A stretch of DNA of 64,000 nt from Ampullaceana balthica (lineage: Eukaryota; Mollusca; Gastropoda; Lymnaeidae): positions 72,501 through 136,500 of the forward strand of contig CALYLW010001005.1 in assembly GCA_944989445.1 (NCBI GenBank). The letters run 5' to 3'. The notes beneath the pieces were generated by a model. The model had not been told where the DNA came from, made no database searches, and saw nothing but the letters and a program-made list of their open reading frames with translations. How positions within the stretch are numbered: the stretch's first letter is position 1; every line of letters starts with the position of its first letter. The translations under genes and the position numbers were made by a program. Shown in pieces: positions 45,493 to 56,939 of the stretch.

Positions 45493-46460
45493 ATCAATAA
45501 GAATTGATGTTGGTGTTACGGTCTAAAACACTGCTGCAAAGGGGTAATTGTCTTTGGTATCGCTTTACTGGTAATTGTTTTATTTTAACTAATTGTTGAA
45601 AATTGACATTTTATGTGAATGTTTTTTTTCTGTTATATTTAATAAAGCCAAATGTTCTCTATTTTTCTGACTATTTGTCAACTACTGTAGCTGATCTTTA
45701 ATTGAAACTGATGGATATTTTAAAGTTAATCTAAGCATGAGTCAAGCAAACATCTATTTCTTTTCTAAATCTTTGTAAAAAAATTAAATAAATAAAATTC
45801 ATGGTAGAAGACATCTTTTGTTGGCATTTACTGAAATGTTGTAAGCAGAAATGTTGTTGTTGTCCATAAATAGATACATAATAGTTGGTTACAAGTAATG
45901 CCTGTTTATCGAGTAATTACAAACCGCACAATTAAAAGTTTAAACAGATTTCAGGATATAAAACTGTATTAAAAAAAATTAAAGCGTATTTGTCTGTTTA
46001 GTTTCAAATTATTGAGAGATACAAATAAAATTACAGCAATGTGGTGTTCTCTTCTAGAGGGAAATGTAAAAGGATGAAATCTTTGAAAACTTAGACAAAC
46101 GCAATGAATCAAAACTGGATATCAGAGCTGTCTTGATATCATTTAGAATTTTGATGTCACTAATTATGATAATTAACGACTAAACCAAAACTGTTTAACT
46201 CGTAACTCTTTGATCGTGTAACAATACAAGTACCTAACATTAACAAGAGAACTAAACGAGTTAATAATAGCAGTTATTAAAGATTACTGCTCTTTTTATT
46301 CCCCAAGGTGTGTAGTTTAAAATAACATAGTAGCAGAAATAGTCGACAAAATGTTCGTGAGTCATGCGGAGACAGAAATCAATACAGAACATCAGGTAGG
46401 TTAGATCCTTTGTGAGGATGGGGTAAAAATGACATCCAAGGGTGTGTCAGCGGTCAATGG
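45493..46460. other. Upstream spacer of the frameshifted receptor
   Basis: AT-rich, no supported feature. Confidence 0.4.
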
Positions 46461-46655
46461 ACAGGGAAGAGGCGTGTATTTGTGGGAGTGAAGTCTGATC
46501 TATTGGCGAGGTACTGGTATAACTGGATATAATAATGTCACAATGATACCAGGATGTGACAGGGAAGAGGCGTATGTTTGTGGCAGTGAAGTTTGATCTA
46601 TTGGCGAGGTACTGAAATAACTTGATATTATAATGTCATACATAAACCACGATGT
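46461..46655. repeat. Tandem pair, ~99-bp unit
   Basis: ACAGGGAAGAGGCGT and TGATCTATTGGCGAGGTACT occur twice at about 99-bp spacing; a third partial copy starts GTGACAGGG at 46653. Confidence 0.85.
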
Positions 46656-46894
46656 GACAGGGTAGCTTAGAAAATAAATTTCAAGCTATATGTGATTAAA
46701 AGAGAGAGACAGGGTGATTGAGAAAGAGTTAGTGATAGAGAGAGAGAGTGGGCGAGAGAACAAAAAGGATAGCTAAGAGAGAGGGCAGCAGATGAAAGAC
46801 ATGGACGTTGAAGGGTGGAGAATATACAAATTAGAAGGGAGTTTTACGAATTTAAGTCATGAGAGATAGAAATATATTGAGAGATTATAAAATA

Positions 46895-47426
46895 CAGTAT
46901 ACCCTCACCTATTCACGGTTCCCCATTTGCGCATGTTCGCTGGTTAGGCGCGTAACCTTATAACATCGTACTGTACTGTTTGATTATTAACTGATCTGTG
47001 CGTACTGTATTTATCTGTCTAAATTTGGCTTAAAATTTGATCCATTTTCTGTAAGATCTGATACATATGTTGTACGCATAGAAAAAGACTTAACAGTATA
47101 GTAAAACAGTATGGATAACGATGCTATACTGTGTTACTGTCCTCTTGTACTCACGTTTCTTTTTGATTAAAATATTGTTGCAGTTCAAAATTAAAATGTG
47201 TTTACATTATCATTACTTCATTAGTGAAATACATTAGTGAAATACAATAATGCATACATATTATTACTGTATTAATGAGCAAGAGTATCTTTAGAAAGTG
47301 TTTTGGGAGCATCGAATACCGTGTATAATCTCATACATAAGCGTTTTAAAACGGCATCCAATATTTGAGGTTTTTTCGCAATTTGGGGGGGGGGCATAAA
47401 AAAACACGAATAGCGAGGGAATACTG
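46895..47426. mobile_element. pogo/Tigger-type MITE with TA duplication
   Basis: Ends CAGTATACCCTCACCTATTC and GAATAGCGAGGGAATACTG, inverted with few mismatches, flanked by TA (46893-46894, 47427-47428). No transposase frame; internal deletion derivative. Confidence 0.75.
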
Positions 47427-47435
47427 TATATGTAT

Positions 47436-47562
47436 ATAAACGAGAGATAGAGGGGGAGGGAGAGTGAGTGAGAGAGACGAGGGGGAGAAAGGGAGAGAGA
47501 GAGAGAGAGAGACAGAGAGAGAGAGACAGAGAGACAGAGAGAAACAGAGAGAGAGAAGGATA
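47436..47562. repeat. (GA)n-rich tract
   Basis: GAGAGA runs with GACAGA and GGGGGA interruptions; gives an artificial Arg/Glu-rich frame. Confidence 0.93.
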
Positions 47563-48095
47563 ATGGGTTACCTAACTGCAGTTTTTGCGCATGAGATCGG
47601 CTTTAAAAAAAGTGTTTCTATTATCACCATGGTTTTGGAAGTGCTGGTTGTGTATGACAAGAGGATCTTCAAAATATTAACACAAAGTTACCATGGAAAC
47701 TGTATACGCTTTTCGCTATAACTTATCCGCCCTCCATTTGGTGCTGAGGCTTAGTGAGAAAAAGACGTTGACTGCGATATGTGATAGTATTGTAATCCAC
47801 AGACCTTTACTTTTGGAGAATTTCATTATTTCAACACCAACAGATTGTCGTGGCATACAGGTCCTAGAATTTGACAACAAGCCTCATCATATCTCTGGCT
47901 GTATGTACGCTTTTGAAAACATGTCGCCCCACCATTTCATTCCCCATTCATTTAATTTGTTCTATTGAGAACTTTTTGAAAAAAATAGTTATGAGAAAAA
48001 TGTAACTTCATTTAATACAAACATAAAATAATATTTAAAAAAAAACAACATTTAAAACATTAATAAATTTTATTAAGTTGAAAACAATAGAAACA
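47563..48095. other. Spacer with unassigned short frames
   Basis: Plus-strand frames of 85 and 91 codons near 47464-47968 show no domain or splice support. Confidence 0.35.
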
Positions 48096-48115
48096 CAAAC
48101 ACACGCACACACTCA

Positions 48116-48183
<68 letters not shown>
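48096..48183. repeat. (CA)n microsatellite
   Basis: A nearly pure CA run of over 30 units. Confidence 0.97.
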
Positions 48184-48187
<4 letters not shown>

Positions 48188-48484
48188 CATTTTTGTCGAT
48201 AGAGACCCAAATTTTAACTTCACCTAAATTCAGATTTCTGCCAGGAAATCCGCTAAATATAGAGCCGAAATGTTATTGGAAGGGCGGCGGGAAGGTTTCC
48301 GTGTACAATTTGATAAGTTCAAAGGGACTTCATTTATCGTTTTACTCAAAACAAATAATATAAGTTAAAAGAAAATATAAAAATAAATGATTAAGAATTA
48401 TTTTTTTAAAACCACTTGATGGGAGAAAGCTATTATATTTTTTAGGAAGTTTTTATGTATAATTGTAACTTTAATTAAAAATTA

Positions 48485-49355
48485 CAGTAAAACTTCGCAT
48501 AACGAGTAATTCTCATAACGAGTTATTCGCATAACGAGCAATTTTGTGTGTGAAAGGTTGCTCCCTTAACGAGCGTATTATTCGCATAACTAGTGACGCA
48601 GAAAGGTAAAGTCACTTTTTCCTGAAAATTTATTTGTGAGCGAGCACATCCGCCCGATGTATTATTCTGTGCGCTCGGTCTGTTAGCGTATTGTTTTCGT
48701 GTGTTATCAACCGTTTTTACAAATTTTGTATTCAGACAGTATTCGTAATTTGTTTATGCACAAAGTGTAACAACCTGTGCTAAAATGTCTTTGAAAAAAA
48801 CACACAAGAAGACAATCATAAGAGGAAAAAAATGATAACTGTTGAAATCAAACTTCAGACCATTGAAAAGCGAGAACAAATTGTAAGCGTAGCTAATCTA
48901 GCGCGCACTTACAATCGACCAACATCAACAATCAGCACTATTCTCAGGAACAATTAAGGAGATGGATGCTTCAAAGGGAGTGTGAAGAATGTCTACTAAA
49001 CGGTTACAACAAATTTTCGTGAAATTTTGAAGCGTCGGCAAAAACAAATGTCTTTAAACAGTTTTCTAGTTAAAAAGGAATACTTATTGCTCATAAATTC
49101 ATATTTTTGTTTACGTTTTTTTAAATTTATAATCTAAATTGTATTCCAAGTTATTACTCTCTTTAACTATTCATAATTAATTTTATTTGAACAAATGTTA
49201 ATAACATTTGTTGAAAATGAGTATTTTTTTCAGTATGGAACGCATTATCGTATTTTACATTGATTTGTATGGGAAAAATTGTTACGTATAACGAGTGTTT
49301 CGCTTAACTAGTAGGACTCTGGAATTAATTAAACGCGTTATGAGAGGTACCACTG
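48485..49355 (+). mobile_element. pogo/Tigger element, internally deleted
   Basis: The ends CAGTAAAACTTCGCATAACG and ATGAGAGGTACCACTG are inverted in outline and flanked by TA (48483-48484, 49356-49357). The plus strand keeps both ends of a transposase: an N-terminal CENP-B/psq helix-turn-helix at about 48829-48960 (ITVEIKLQTIEK, ANLARTYNRPTSTISTIL) and the C-terminal LKRRQKQMSLNSFLVKK near 49030-49075. The DDE core between them is gone. The whole is 871 bp. Confidence 0.85.
48829..48957 (+). pseudogene. Tigger transposase N-terminal DNA-binding fragment
   Basis: About 43 codons match the CENP-B N-terminal helix-turn-helix that binds transposon ends (STISTIL recognition helix region). It stops at TAA at 48955. 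The preceding codons MSLKKTHKKTIIRGKK (from 48785) are in another frame, so a frameshift also lies upstream. Confidence 0.7.
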
Positions 49356-49357
49356 TA

Positions 49358-50629
49358 TTTATATTATTTTATAATAAATGTCAAAATTTAAATCAATCCA
49401 AAGGAGTTATAATGCACTGAGCTTATTAGCCTAATCTGATCAGGTTACTAAACTTTCAAGTATTACAATTTTAAAAAAAACATCATAGTCTCGACAAGAA
49501 GAGCTTCCCATTTTATACAAACAATTAATTGACTTTAAAATTTGATCGTAAGACTAGAACTAGAAACCAAATTTTAACAAAGAAAGGCTGTACTTAAATC
49601 AAGTTTTTGAGCCGGATTTGGCCGGATTTATTAAGTCAAATTCGACGGAGCTGGATTTGTAAACATTTCTGGATTACAGATTTTCCGGAGACGAAGCCAT
49701 TATATATATACATACAAGAAATATACCCGCACTTTGTAGCGGGAGTGTGCTGACCCTTTTTCCCAGTATTAGTTGCTGGTTATTACAATTTGTATTTGCC
49801 TTGCCAAGTTATTTATCAGATTTATCTATTAGTTAAAATCATATGTGAAATAGAGATGGCATTTTAAGGAAAAAAAAAGTTTTGGTACCACGGACACTAA
49901 GGAGTTCAATTCGATTTAGCATTTCACATTGCTTATCAGGTTTATATGTGCTGAGTTTGGTCTTTTATAATGACCTATGTTATTCCGACTACAAAGGAAT
50001 GAACATAACATGTTCAATTCGCAATAGATATATATTTATTAAGCGTTTTAAGGTTTACTTTATTTAGTTTAATCTACTTAGCCAAAGTTTTAACTGTATA
50101 AGTGTATATAGCTGATGTAAAAACCAAACTAAATGTAAATGTTTTAATAATATGACACCGCTAAATTTAAGATGCATACACGAAAATGTGCACACCGTAA
50201 TTAGACAAAATATTTTTGAAAGCCAACCGCTGAAAATAAAGTATTGGTAAAAAAAACTGCACCAAAAAATAACTAGCTTTGAACGTCCGCGTAAAGCTGT
50301 TCAATATGGAAACGAGGTTAAATTTTTCATTCTTTGTCTCTAAATTTATTTTTTTAAATTTACGGCTTTTAGGCATAAGGGACATATACAAAAACTATAC
50401 CGAAACCATCAGCAGGTTAAAATGAACCGTCAAAATTAAATTGTGCCAATTGTGGGTGAGAAGTCGTGATTTTTCCAACCCGGACGTTGGCTACGGACAG
50501 GGCTGGAATGAAACTCCTATCGGCTACCCGAGCAGTCTTTTGTCCAGTTATGATCCCACTACGGATCTCTCGCACCGTGGTTTCTAGAAATTTGGGTATC
50601 TAGTTGGCGTTTGGCAGTCACCTTGTCAA
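49358..50629. other. Spacer with a possible decayed Helitron end
   Basis: At 49712-49750 the minus strand reads CCCGCTACAAAGTGCGGG, then TATATTTCTTG, which resembles the hairpin and tail of the Helitron ends but lacks a good CTRR. No genes. Confidence 0.3.
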
Positions 50630-50987
50630 TTAATCAATCCCCAGCAGCACGGGCACCTCCTGCTTTCGTACTTGGGTCACCAGGTCACTTGGGGTCTTGA
50701 CGACGAGGAATGGGACATCTTGTAGTTGCTGCACATCAACAGTCATGATTTCAAGGTATGGCACCTCAGCTCCGTTGAAGGCTCGTAGCGTTATGAAGCC
50801 GGTTTCAAGTGTGATTGGGCCAAGATGTTGGAACGCCCATGTTTCTGTGATGGTGCTAACTTCACTCCCAGTGTCAATGAGTGCCGCAACCTGGTGATTA
50901 TTTAGGGTAACCGCCAAGGTTGGGCACTGGCCAATGAGTCCCGTTGAAGTTCCCGTTGCATGTCTGTTGACAGCAACGGGGTTTTAA
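50630..50987 (-). pseudogene. Retropepsin-like aspartic protease fragment of an LTR retroelement
   Basis: On the minus strand, after an in-frame TAA near 50985, the frame reads LIGQCPTLAVTLNN and then AALIDTGSEVSTI, the catalytic DTG motif, and ends VPVLLGID, the LLG motif that closes the protease fold. This is a full retropepsin domain of about 100 residues, cutting retroelement polyprotein in life. No reverse transcriptase, RNase H or integrase follows, and the frame stops at once. Upstream, other frames carry a Gln-rich stretch resembling a Gag tail. Most likely a Ty3/gypsy-type remnant. Confidence 0.7.
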
Positions 50988-51084
50988 AGTTTTCCTGGTT
51001 CACAGGTTGCCTTCTTTGGGTCAACTGTTCTCTGGGCTGCTGCTGCGGATGTTGTTGGGGTGCATTACCGACCACGCCAAAATT

Positions 51085-51675
51085 ACTGTAGCCAAGTGGT
51101 CGGCTAAAGGCAATGCACAGTATTTTAAACAGAACATCATAAATCCACGAAATAAGTTAAGACCACACAGGTTGAGGACTATAGCTTGTTCTAAAGGTTT
51201 ATTTGGTAGGATAATTCTCGTAAGAACGGAAATCAGAGTTATAAATGACTAAGCTAACTAATAATGTTAACACATAAGTTTACATGCAGTATGCAACCCT
51301 AACTATCTTCTATGCCCTACTCTCTACATTTACGTTCCTTTTCCCGTTTACGTCTTTACGGTTTTTTTTAGTCTCCCCTTATATAGGTACCCCAAAGACA
51401 GCGCTAAAGCTTGTCCAGACATGTCATGCGGACTTCGTAATTGGTCAGGTCTGGGCAGCCAATCCTGGCCATACAAGGTTGACGCCAGTGGGATCGGACA
51501 GGGCGCAAAGCTTGTCCAGTCAATACAATTGTTTACCACATGCCCTGGGGCAATCGTGGCGGTCTACAATGTTCCGCAGTCTTTATTTGTCGGCCCCTCC
51601 CGGCCACAAAGTGTCACCGGTCCGCACCTGTCAAACAACCTTGGGGCACACTGCCACATCCATGGCTCTCGAATT
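51085..51675 (-). mobile_element. LTR-like promoter region upstream of the protease fragment
   Basis: Read on the minus strand, a GC-rich block (about 51670-51400) is followed by a TATA box CCTATATAAGGGG at 51376-51388 and, about 180 bp on, AATAAA at 51198-51203, then GTGCA near 51110 and TTTTGGCGTGG, which could be a primer-binding site. This U3-R-U5 layout just upstream of protease-coding sequence fits an LTR. The second LTR was not found, so limits are approximate. Confidence 0.4.
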
Positions 51676-51679
51676 TTGT

Positions 51680-52453
51680 GACATAAAACAGCAAAATCGT
51701 CATGCTATGCAAGAAATAAGGAAGAACAACATTTTTGTTTGCGTATGCACGTCTAAATATATAATAATAATACGAGGAAAATGTATGTAAGTAACAAAAA
51801 TAGTAGATGAATATCATGTAAACAGGGTTTGAGTGAGCTTGACAGAACGTAACAAAACAGTGAATATTTCGACAAAGAGCATTCCTCTACGAAAAAATAG
51901 TACACACATAAAACGAATAAAAAGAAATAAAATTTAAAAAAATATATCTGCGGTGAAATCCAGAGAGTCATTGCTCAGATTGAATCTTTGGATTTTAAGA
52001 AACAATTTTCTAATATATTTTTTAAATTCATTAATACTTTATATTTTTGTTATTTTGCGTTTGAATATAATCAATACTTTAAGTTATGTCTCATATATAA
52101 TGGATTTTTTTAGTCAACAACTGTGTCTTTACGGGTTGTTTAATTTTATTTTTATTTCCCCTATGATCTCTTTATTGATTTGAAACCCAAGACACTTTAG
52201 TAGGCAGCTTAAACCAGTTTCAACAACCGTTATCTGAGTGGCCGGGAATTCGTTCCCCGCTATTATGGCTTCAAACAAGCGATTGAAACTGTTCGGCCAC
52301 ACACAAGATCGATGGTTCCTCTATGTAAGGGTTTATTTATGAATGGCTAAGATTTTAAGTTCAAGAGCACGAAATCGGGTGTGTTTAATGCAAATTTTCT
52401 AACTCGGGAAGGCAGGAAGCCATACGCTGTATGCTTTAACTTGGTGGTCATGT
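51680..52453. other. Spacer with a fragment of the ~530-bp family
   Basis: At 52060-52136 the words GTTATGTCTCATATATAA, GGATTTTTTTAGTC and CTTTACGGG match the 3' end of the ~530-bp repeat. The rest is AT-rich with nothing supported. Confidence 0.5.
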
Positions 52454-54051
52454 TCATGAAAATGAATACGTTTGAACTCGAGTTGATAATCTCCACAGTC
52501 TACGTGGTGCAGAAGTAGAAAATATTAGTGCCGGCCCTTCAGTTCTAAACTGTGTAAATGCGATCGTCCCCACGAACACGATGATGATGGGAAAAGTCAC
52601 GATAAATATGGACGACACCATGATGACCATCCTGATGACCTTCATGGCACTAAACCGTATGGGCGCCGTCTGGTTGAAAGCAGACGACTCGTGTCGCCAT
52701 TTTGTTTGGTATTTAAGATCAAAAACACGCGGTGAAGACTAAAGCAAGGGTGAAGCCGAACAAAGTTATTTGTGGAGAACATGAGGTCTCTCTTAACCTC
52801 GCAGATGCTCGGTGTACAAGATGACGATCCTCTTTCAGTTTTCAAACATCTAGAACTTCTACTGAATAAGGTTGGCTGGTGAAGGGTAACGACGGGAAGA
52901 TGATTGCAGCCAGCGTAAGAAATATTGCAGGTGATAACGTAAGTCGTCATTGCTGGTGTTAGACCCACCAAACGGTCAGGGGATGGTCCTCAGTGAGGAC
53001 GTAAACTGTGATGAACCCAGTGATGCATGATGGACTCGATATCTTCTTTTGAGATGGTGTCAAAGACCCTGAGTTACTAAAACTCTTATAAGGCCCCTCG
53101 GGGAATCCTCCGACAACCCTCCCAGCTCCCCCGAGCCGGGGCGGCTGGCGGGGGCACCCCCGAGACGGTCCCCTAAGAGAGGGGGCCGCCTGGGCAGAGG
53201 GGCTCGCACGAAGCGGTTTAATCTGCCTCTCAAGGGAGTTTCCACCCGAAGGTGGATGTGGATTTTCCTACTTCGACCTGCTGTTGTTACGGGACCACCA
53301 CAGCGTAAAGTACAGGTCTAATTTACCGAGGACTGCCGCAAGGTGTGGGAAACATCATTGTCGGCTACCTGAAGGGTGCGGGCAACCGCATAGTCCAAGC
53401 ACTTACTGCTTGTATAAGAGCATCCCCCGGGTAAAGCCTCCTCAGAGCTGGCGTCCGTGCGAAGTTCATCGCGGCACTTCTCTCTAGTATTGTACTGGCC
53501 CTCCTGGTCCCTAAACAGTGCCGTTCACTGTTTTGCTAGATAAGGGGACGAAACGGTCGCTTCGGATGACCCGACCCTCAACGGGTACAGTGGTTTTCGT
53601 CATTGATAGGTACACATTCCACCTCTGTGTACCCATCTACGATCCGTGCAGCGACTGTAATCATCTTAAGACCTAGCACCCTAACAGGGCCATTCGACTT
53701 TCCTAGTCAGGACTGTTAGTTTCGGGTTTCGCGAACCCTACTTATTCGGGGAACCTCCGCGAGGTCAGCCCTTTTCCCCTTTATCAAACGGCTCGAATGG
53801 GAGGCCGGTAGAGTTAAACAGAAGTAGAACCGCTCGACGCTGAAGAGGCAGCCGAGGTCAGAGACTGAGAGTTCCAGGAGGCTAATGTTTGTAATGTTTG
53901 TTATTTCACGGTAAACGAGTTTGCCGAGGACGGTAAAGCTGTAAGGGGTTGCCGATGATGAGGGCGAGGGCGATTGGGGCGTTGATGATGGTGGCGAAGA
54001 GCTTCCTTGTGCGGTCTTTGTGCTAGTGACGGTCAAGACTTGTACGTACAT
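52454..54051 (-). pseudogene. Decayed chemosensory receptor split by an insertion
   Basis: The 5' part (54051-53782) holds TM1 remnants, REITNITNISLLELSVSDLG (the TM2 block with SDLG) and, in the next frame, LFNSTGLPFEPFD. The coding sense stops at a 717-bp GC-rich insert and resumes at about 53060 with DTISKEDIESIM and then broken pieces of TM3-TM5. 52645-52454 gives TM6 (MKVIRMVIMVSSIFIVTFPI, FVGTIAFTQF) followed by a frameshift in TM7. Many stops and shifts: an old pseudogene of the cluster. Compared with the intact paralogue, the insert lies in the first extracellular loop. Confidence 0.85.
53065..53781 (-). mobile_element. GC-rich unknown insertion family, copy 1
   Basis: 717 bp, much more GC-rich than its surroundings, inserted in a receptor pseudogene. 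TTTGATA on one side and TTTGACA on the other (RC of 53782-53788 and 53058-53064) look like a 7-bp target duplication with one change. On the minus strand it contains CATCCGAAGCGACCGTTTCG, TAGGGACCAGGAGGGCCAGT, AAGTGCCGCGA and GTAGGAAAATCCACATCC, all matched in order by copy 2 at 56026. Small palindromes (CCTCGCGGAGG, GGGTTCGCGAAACCC, TTCCCCGAGGGG) suggest a structured RNA. No long frame. Confidence 0.75.
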
Positions 54052-54649
54052 GTTGTTCTGTTCAGAATGTGTGTGGCGTTTAGAATGCCTTTTTTTATAA
54101 AATAGTGGCTGCTGATGTCAATTCTGATATCACAAAGTGAAGATTTTAGTCTTTTATACTTATGTTAATAAAAATGTTGACAATAACAACAGAGGATATC
54201 AATTTCAGTATTATGATATCACGTGACTTCTTTAATTTATGTCAATATTTTATTTTTTGTCTATGCTAGTTAATTTTGGGGTGAACCGGATTCAATTTTT
54301 TAAAACTCCCCTGAATCCCTATACAGTGTTACCTTGAGATACGAAATTAATACGTTCCGGCTTGAATTTCGTATCTTGGATTTTTCGTACCTCGAACTAA
54401 GTTTTATATGTAAAATTCTTAATCCATTTTAAGCCACACAGAACAACACTAAAAGTGAAAGTATCAAGAAAACTATTGAAAGCAAAGTAGGATTCTTCAA
54501 TCCTTAAAAGTACAATTTATAAATCAAATAAATAATAAGGAAATAATGAAAACAGAATAAAATAAATGAAAAATAGTATGTATCAGAGGCGTCACTAGGG
54601 TTGGTGTCACCCGGGGCGGTAGCTCATGGTGTCACCCCTTCACGACTGA

Positions 54650-55035
54650 AGGGGCCATCCATAAATGACGTCACGTGATGTTGCCGATTTTTACCTCACC
54701 CTCCCCCAGCGTCATACTTTGTCACAAAAACTTAGACCCCACCCCTTTTTTACGATATGACGTCACAAAGCTTTGACAACCCTCCCCCACGCCGTATTTT
54801 CTCAATAAACATTAGCATGTTGCAAATTTTTTTTTGTCATTTAAATGTTTATTTAGGGTAAGTCTGCACTGTAATATCGTAACACGCGTGAAGTCATTGA
54901 AAACGTAATTAAATAAATGGTAAACAATCACATATTTAAGTGGAACTTTTATTTAAAGTTTCGCTTTTTTTATGTGACGTCACATTTCTTAAACACACCC
55001 CTCCTCGTACCACATCGTCACAGATGCGTGGACCC
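54650..55035. mobile_element. Truncated relative of the 19208-20509 element
   Basis: GGGGCCATCCATAAATGACG at the left, TGTGACGTCACATTTCTT inside, and CGTCACAGATGCGTGGACCC at the right match the 19208-20509 element. The outer right TIR is missing. Confidence 0.65.
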
Positions 55036-55136
55036 CCTCCCCCTATGGCGGATTAAAAAGGGGGGGTGCTGAACAGGCTAAAGCCCCCAATAATTTAAGG
55101 GCCCCCAAACTTTTTATGAATTATAGTGTATAATAA

Positions 55137-56935
55137 AGATGCAGGCCATTATGTTTGTACGCATCCCTGAAAATGCCTTGGACAGTCATACAGCAATGCT
55201 GCAAATGAGTAGGAAGTATAACGCAAACCAGGCTATTCTTCGTAAGAAGTGCATTGTAGCTCATTATGTGCCGTGCACAGCTCATTCCTTTAATTTAGTT
55301 GGGAAAAGAGCAGCAGGTTGTCCTACTGCGGTCAGATTTTTTTGTCTTCTGTAAAATCTTTATACCCGACTTATTGCATCTACTCATCGTTGACAGGTAC
55401 TTCAAAAACATATATGAAATTGATACATGCTAACAAAGCCTTGTCTGACACAAGATGGTCAGCCTGACATTATGCTGTAATGTCTGTTAATAGCTCATAC
55501 AATGAGAATATCGCAGCACTAGAAGAATTAGCAACGAATGAAAATCAGCCACGTGACTGCCGACTTGAAGAAGAAAGATTTCTAAAGGAAATTGAACAAG
55601 TGGAAGTCGCTATTTTACTTGAAATTTGGGAAACAATTTTAGAAAGGAAGTCTCTCATTGAGTTTGTTAGAAAATAGCATTCTTAATTTTATTCCTATGA
55701 AGACAAAGGAAAGGAAAAGTCCGTGATAAAAACAATGTAAACAATCTTCAATACTATCAAACAAAAAAAAAGCGTCAGTTTGATAAAGGGACATCAACAA
55801 AACAGTATTCTCCTGGAGAAAAAAATTCAAGATTGAGGTATTTCTGGTAATCATTGACAAACTTTCTTAAGCCCTACAACATTGGTTAGGTGCATATAAA
55901 TCATAAATAATATTCATCCATGAGAAATTTGGCTTTCTTAAAAACCTAACTGAGCTCAGCACTTTCGCAACCCGATGGGCAGCAGCCAAGTTAATGGAAG
56001 AACATTCAAGTGATTTAGAAGAAGGGGTCGGGTAAATCCGAAGCAACCGTTTCGTCCCCCTCAATTTACTAGCAACGCCATCGAGCGGTGCCGGTTTAGG
56101 GCCAGGAGCGCCAGTACAGATTAGCAAAAAGTGCCGCGAAGAACGCATTGGACACCAGCTCTGTGGAAACCTTCCAGTGGGGGTTGCACCCTAGGTAGGT
56201 CTTTGATGATCCCCCGGTCTGCAGTGGTCCTAACCATGGAGACCCGTGTGCTTTGATGGTATGGCACCAAAGTGGTAGCGGGTCGTAGTAGGAAATTCCA
56301 CCACCTCCTTGTGAGGGCAACTTAGTGGGAGGCATCTTCGATTGTATGTCCTGGATGCACAGGCGGCCACTTCAGAAGAGACTGCTTTTGGGGGGGGGTC
56401 CTCAGCTGTTACGTCCCTTTGGTGGCCAGATGGCTAAAGGGGTCTTCCGGGAAGACCCATAAAGAGCACAAGGCTCGGGGCTTCTGCATTTTCGTCCACA
56501 TGTAGGTTCATGGGTGATTTCGAAGACTGCTTACCTTAAGAATTAGTCCAATTTTCAGAACTCTTAAAAAAGTTATTGTCCAGCCCCAGGCTCAGGGTAA
56601 GGGAAAGGAATTAGCACAAAGCGAAACTCAAAAAACTTGCACAGAGCTAAAAATTTTGCTGCTTTTGAATGAGCTATATTTCACACAATCCTTTACAAAT
56701 ATACACATCGCACTTCGCATCTATCTTTCAATGATGACATCAAACTGCAGCTGAGAGCGATCCTTTTCAAAGTTGAAAAGAATATATAATGAGTTAGAAT
56801 TTGCATGGGACGAAAAAGGCTGAATATGCTCTCTCTAATGAGCATTGAAAAGGAACTTTTAAGCTTACTCAGCTTTATTGACTTGATTGACAACTTCGCC
56901 ATTTGAAAAATTCGCAAACGAAAGTTGTAGGTTGA
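55137..56935 (+). pseudogene. hAT transposase pseudogene, ZMYM1-like (DUF4371 type)
   Basis: Plus-strand pieces follow family order. 55180-55350: MSRKYNANQAILRKK, VPCTAHSFNLVGK, AVRFF (the catalytic CxAHSLNL block). 55430-55680: KALSDTRWSA followed by a stop, then VNSSYNENIAALEELATNE. 55905-56020: FGFLKNLTELSTFATRW and EEHSSDLEEG. After the GC-rich insert, 56680-56920: NIHIALRIYLSMMTSNCS, a stop, ERSFSKLKRIYNELEF and EKELL, the hAT C-terminal dimerisation region. The N-terminal third is missing. Stops and the insertion make it inactive. It lies inside matching TIRs, tying this transposase type to the GGCGTCACTAGGG end family. Confidence 0.85.
56026..56500 (+). mobile_element. GC-rich unknown insertion family, copy 2, 5'-truncated
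   Basis: It begins at GGGTCGGGTAAATCCGAAGC, lacking about 290 bp present at the start of copy 1, then follows with CAACCGTTTCGTCCCC, TTTAGGGCCAGGAGCGCCAG, AAGTGCCGCGAAGAAC, CACCAGCTCTGTGG and GTAGGAAATTCCAC. It interrupts the ZMYM1-like transposase between two domains. The 3' limit is uncertain (up to about 56560). Truncation at the 5' side suggests retrotransposition. Confidence 0.7.
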
Positions 56936-56939
56936 AATA

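Noticed and set aside
47464..47721. Arg/Glu-rich 85-codon frame
   Set aside because: Most of it is the GA-rich tract; the remainder has no recognisable domain.
53284..53487. Short plus-strand frame inside the GC-rich insert
   Set aside because: Only 67 codons, no family motif, and not conserved in copy 2.
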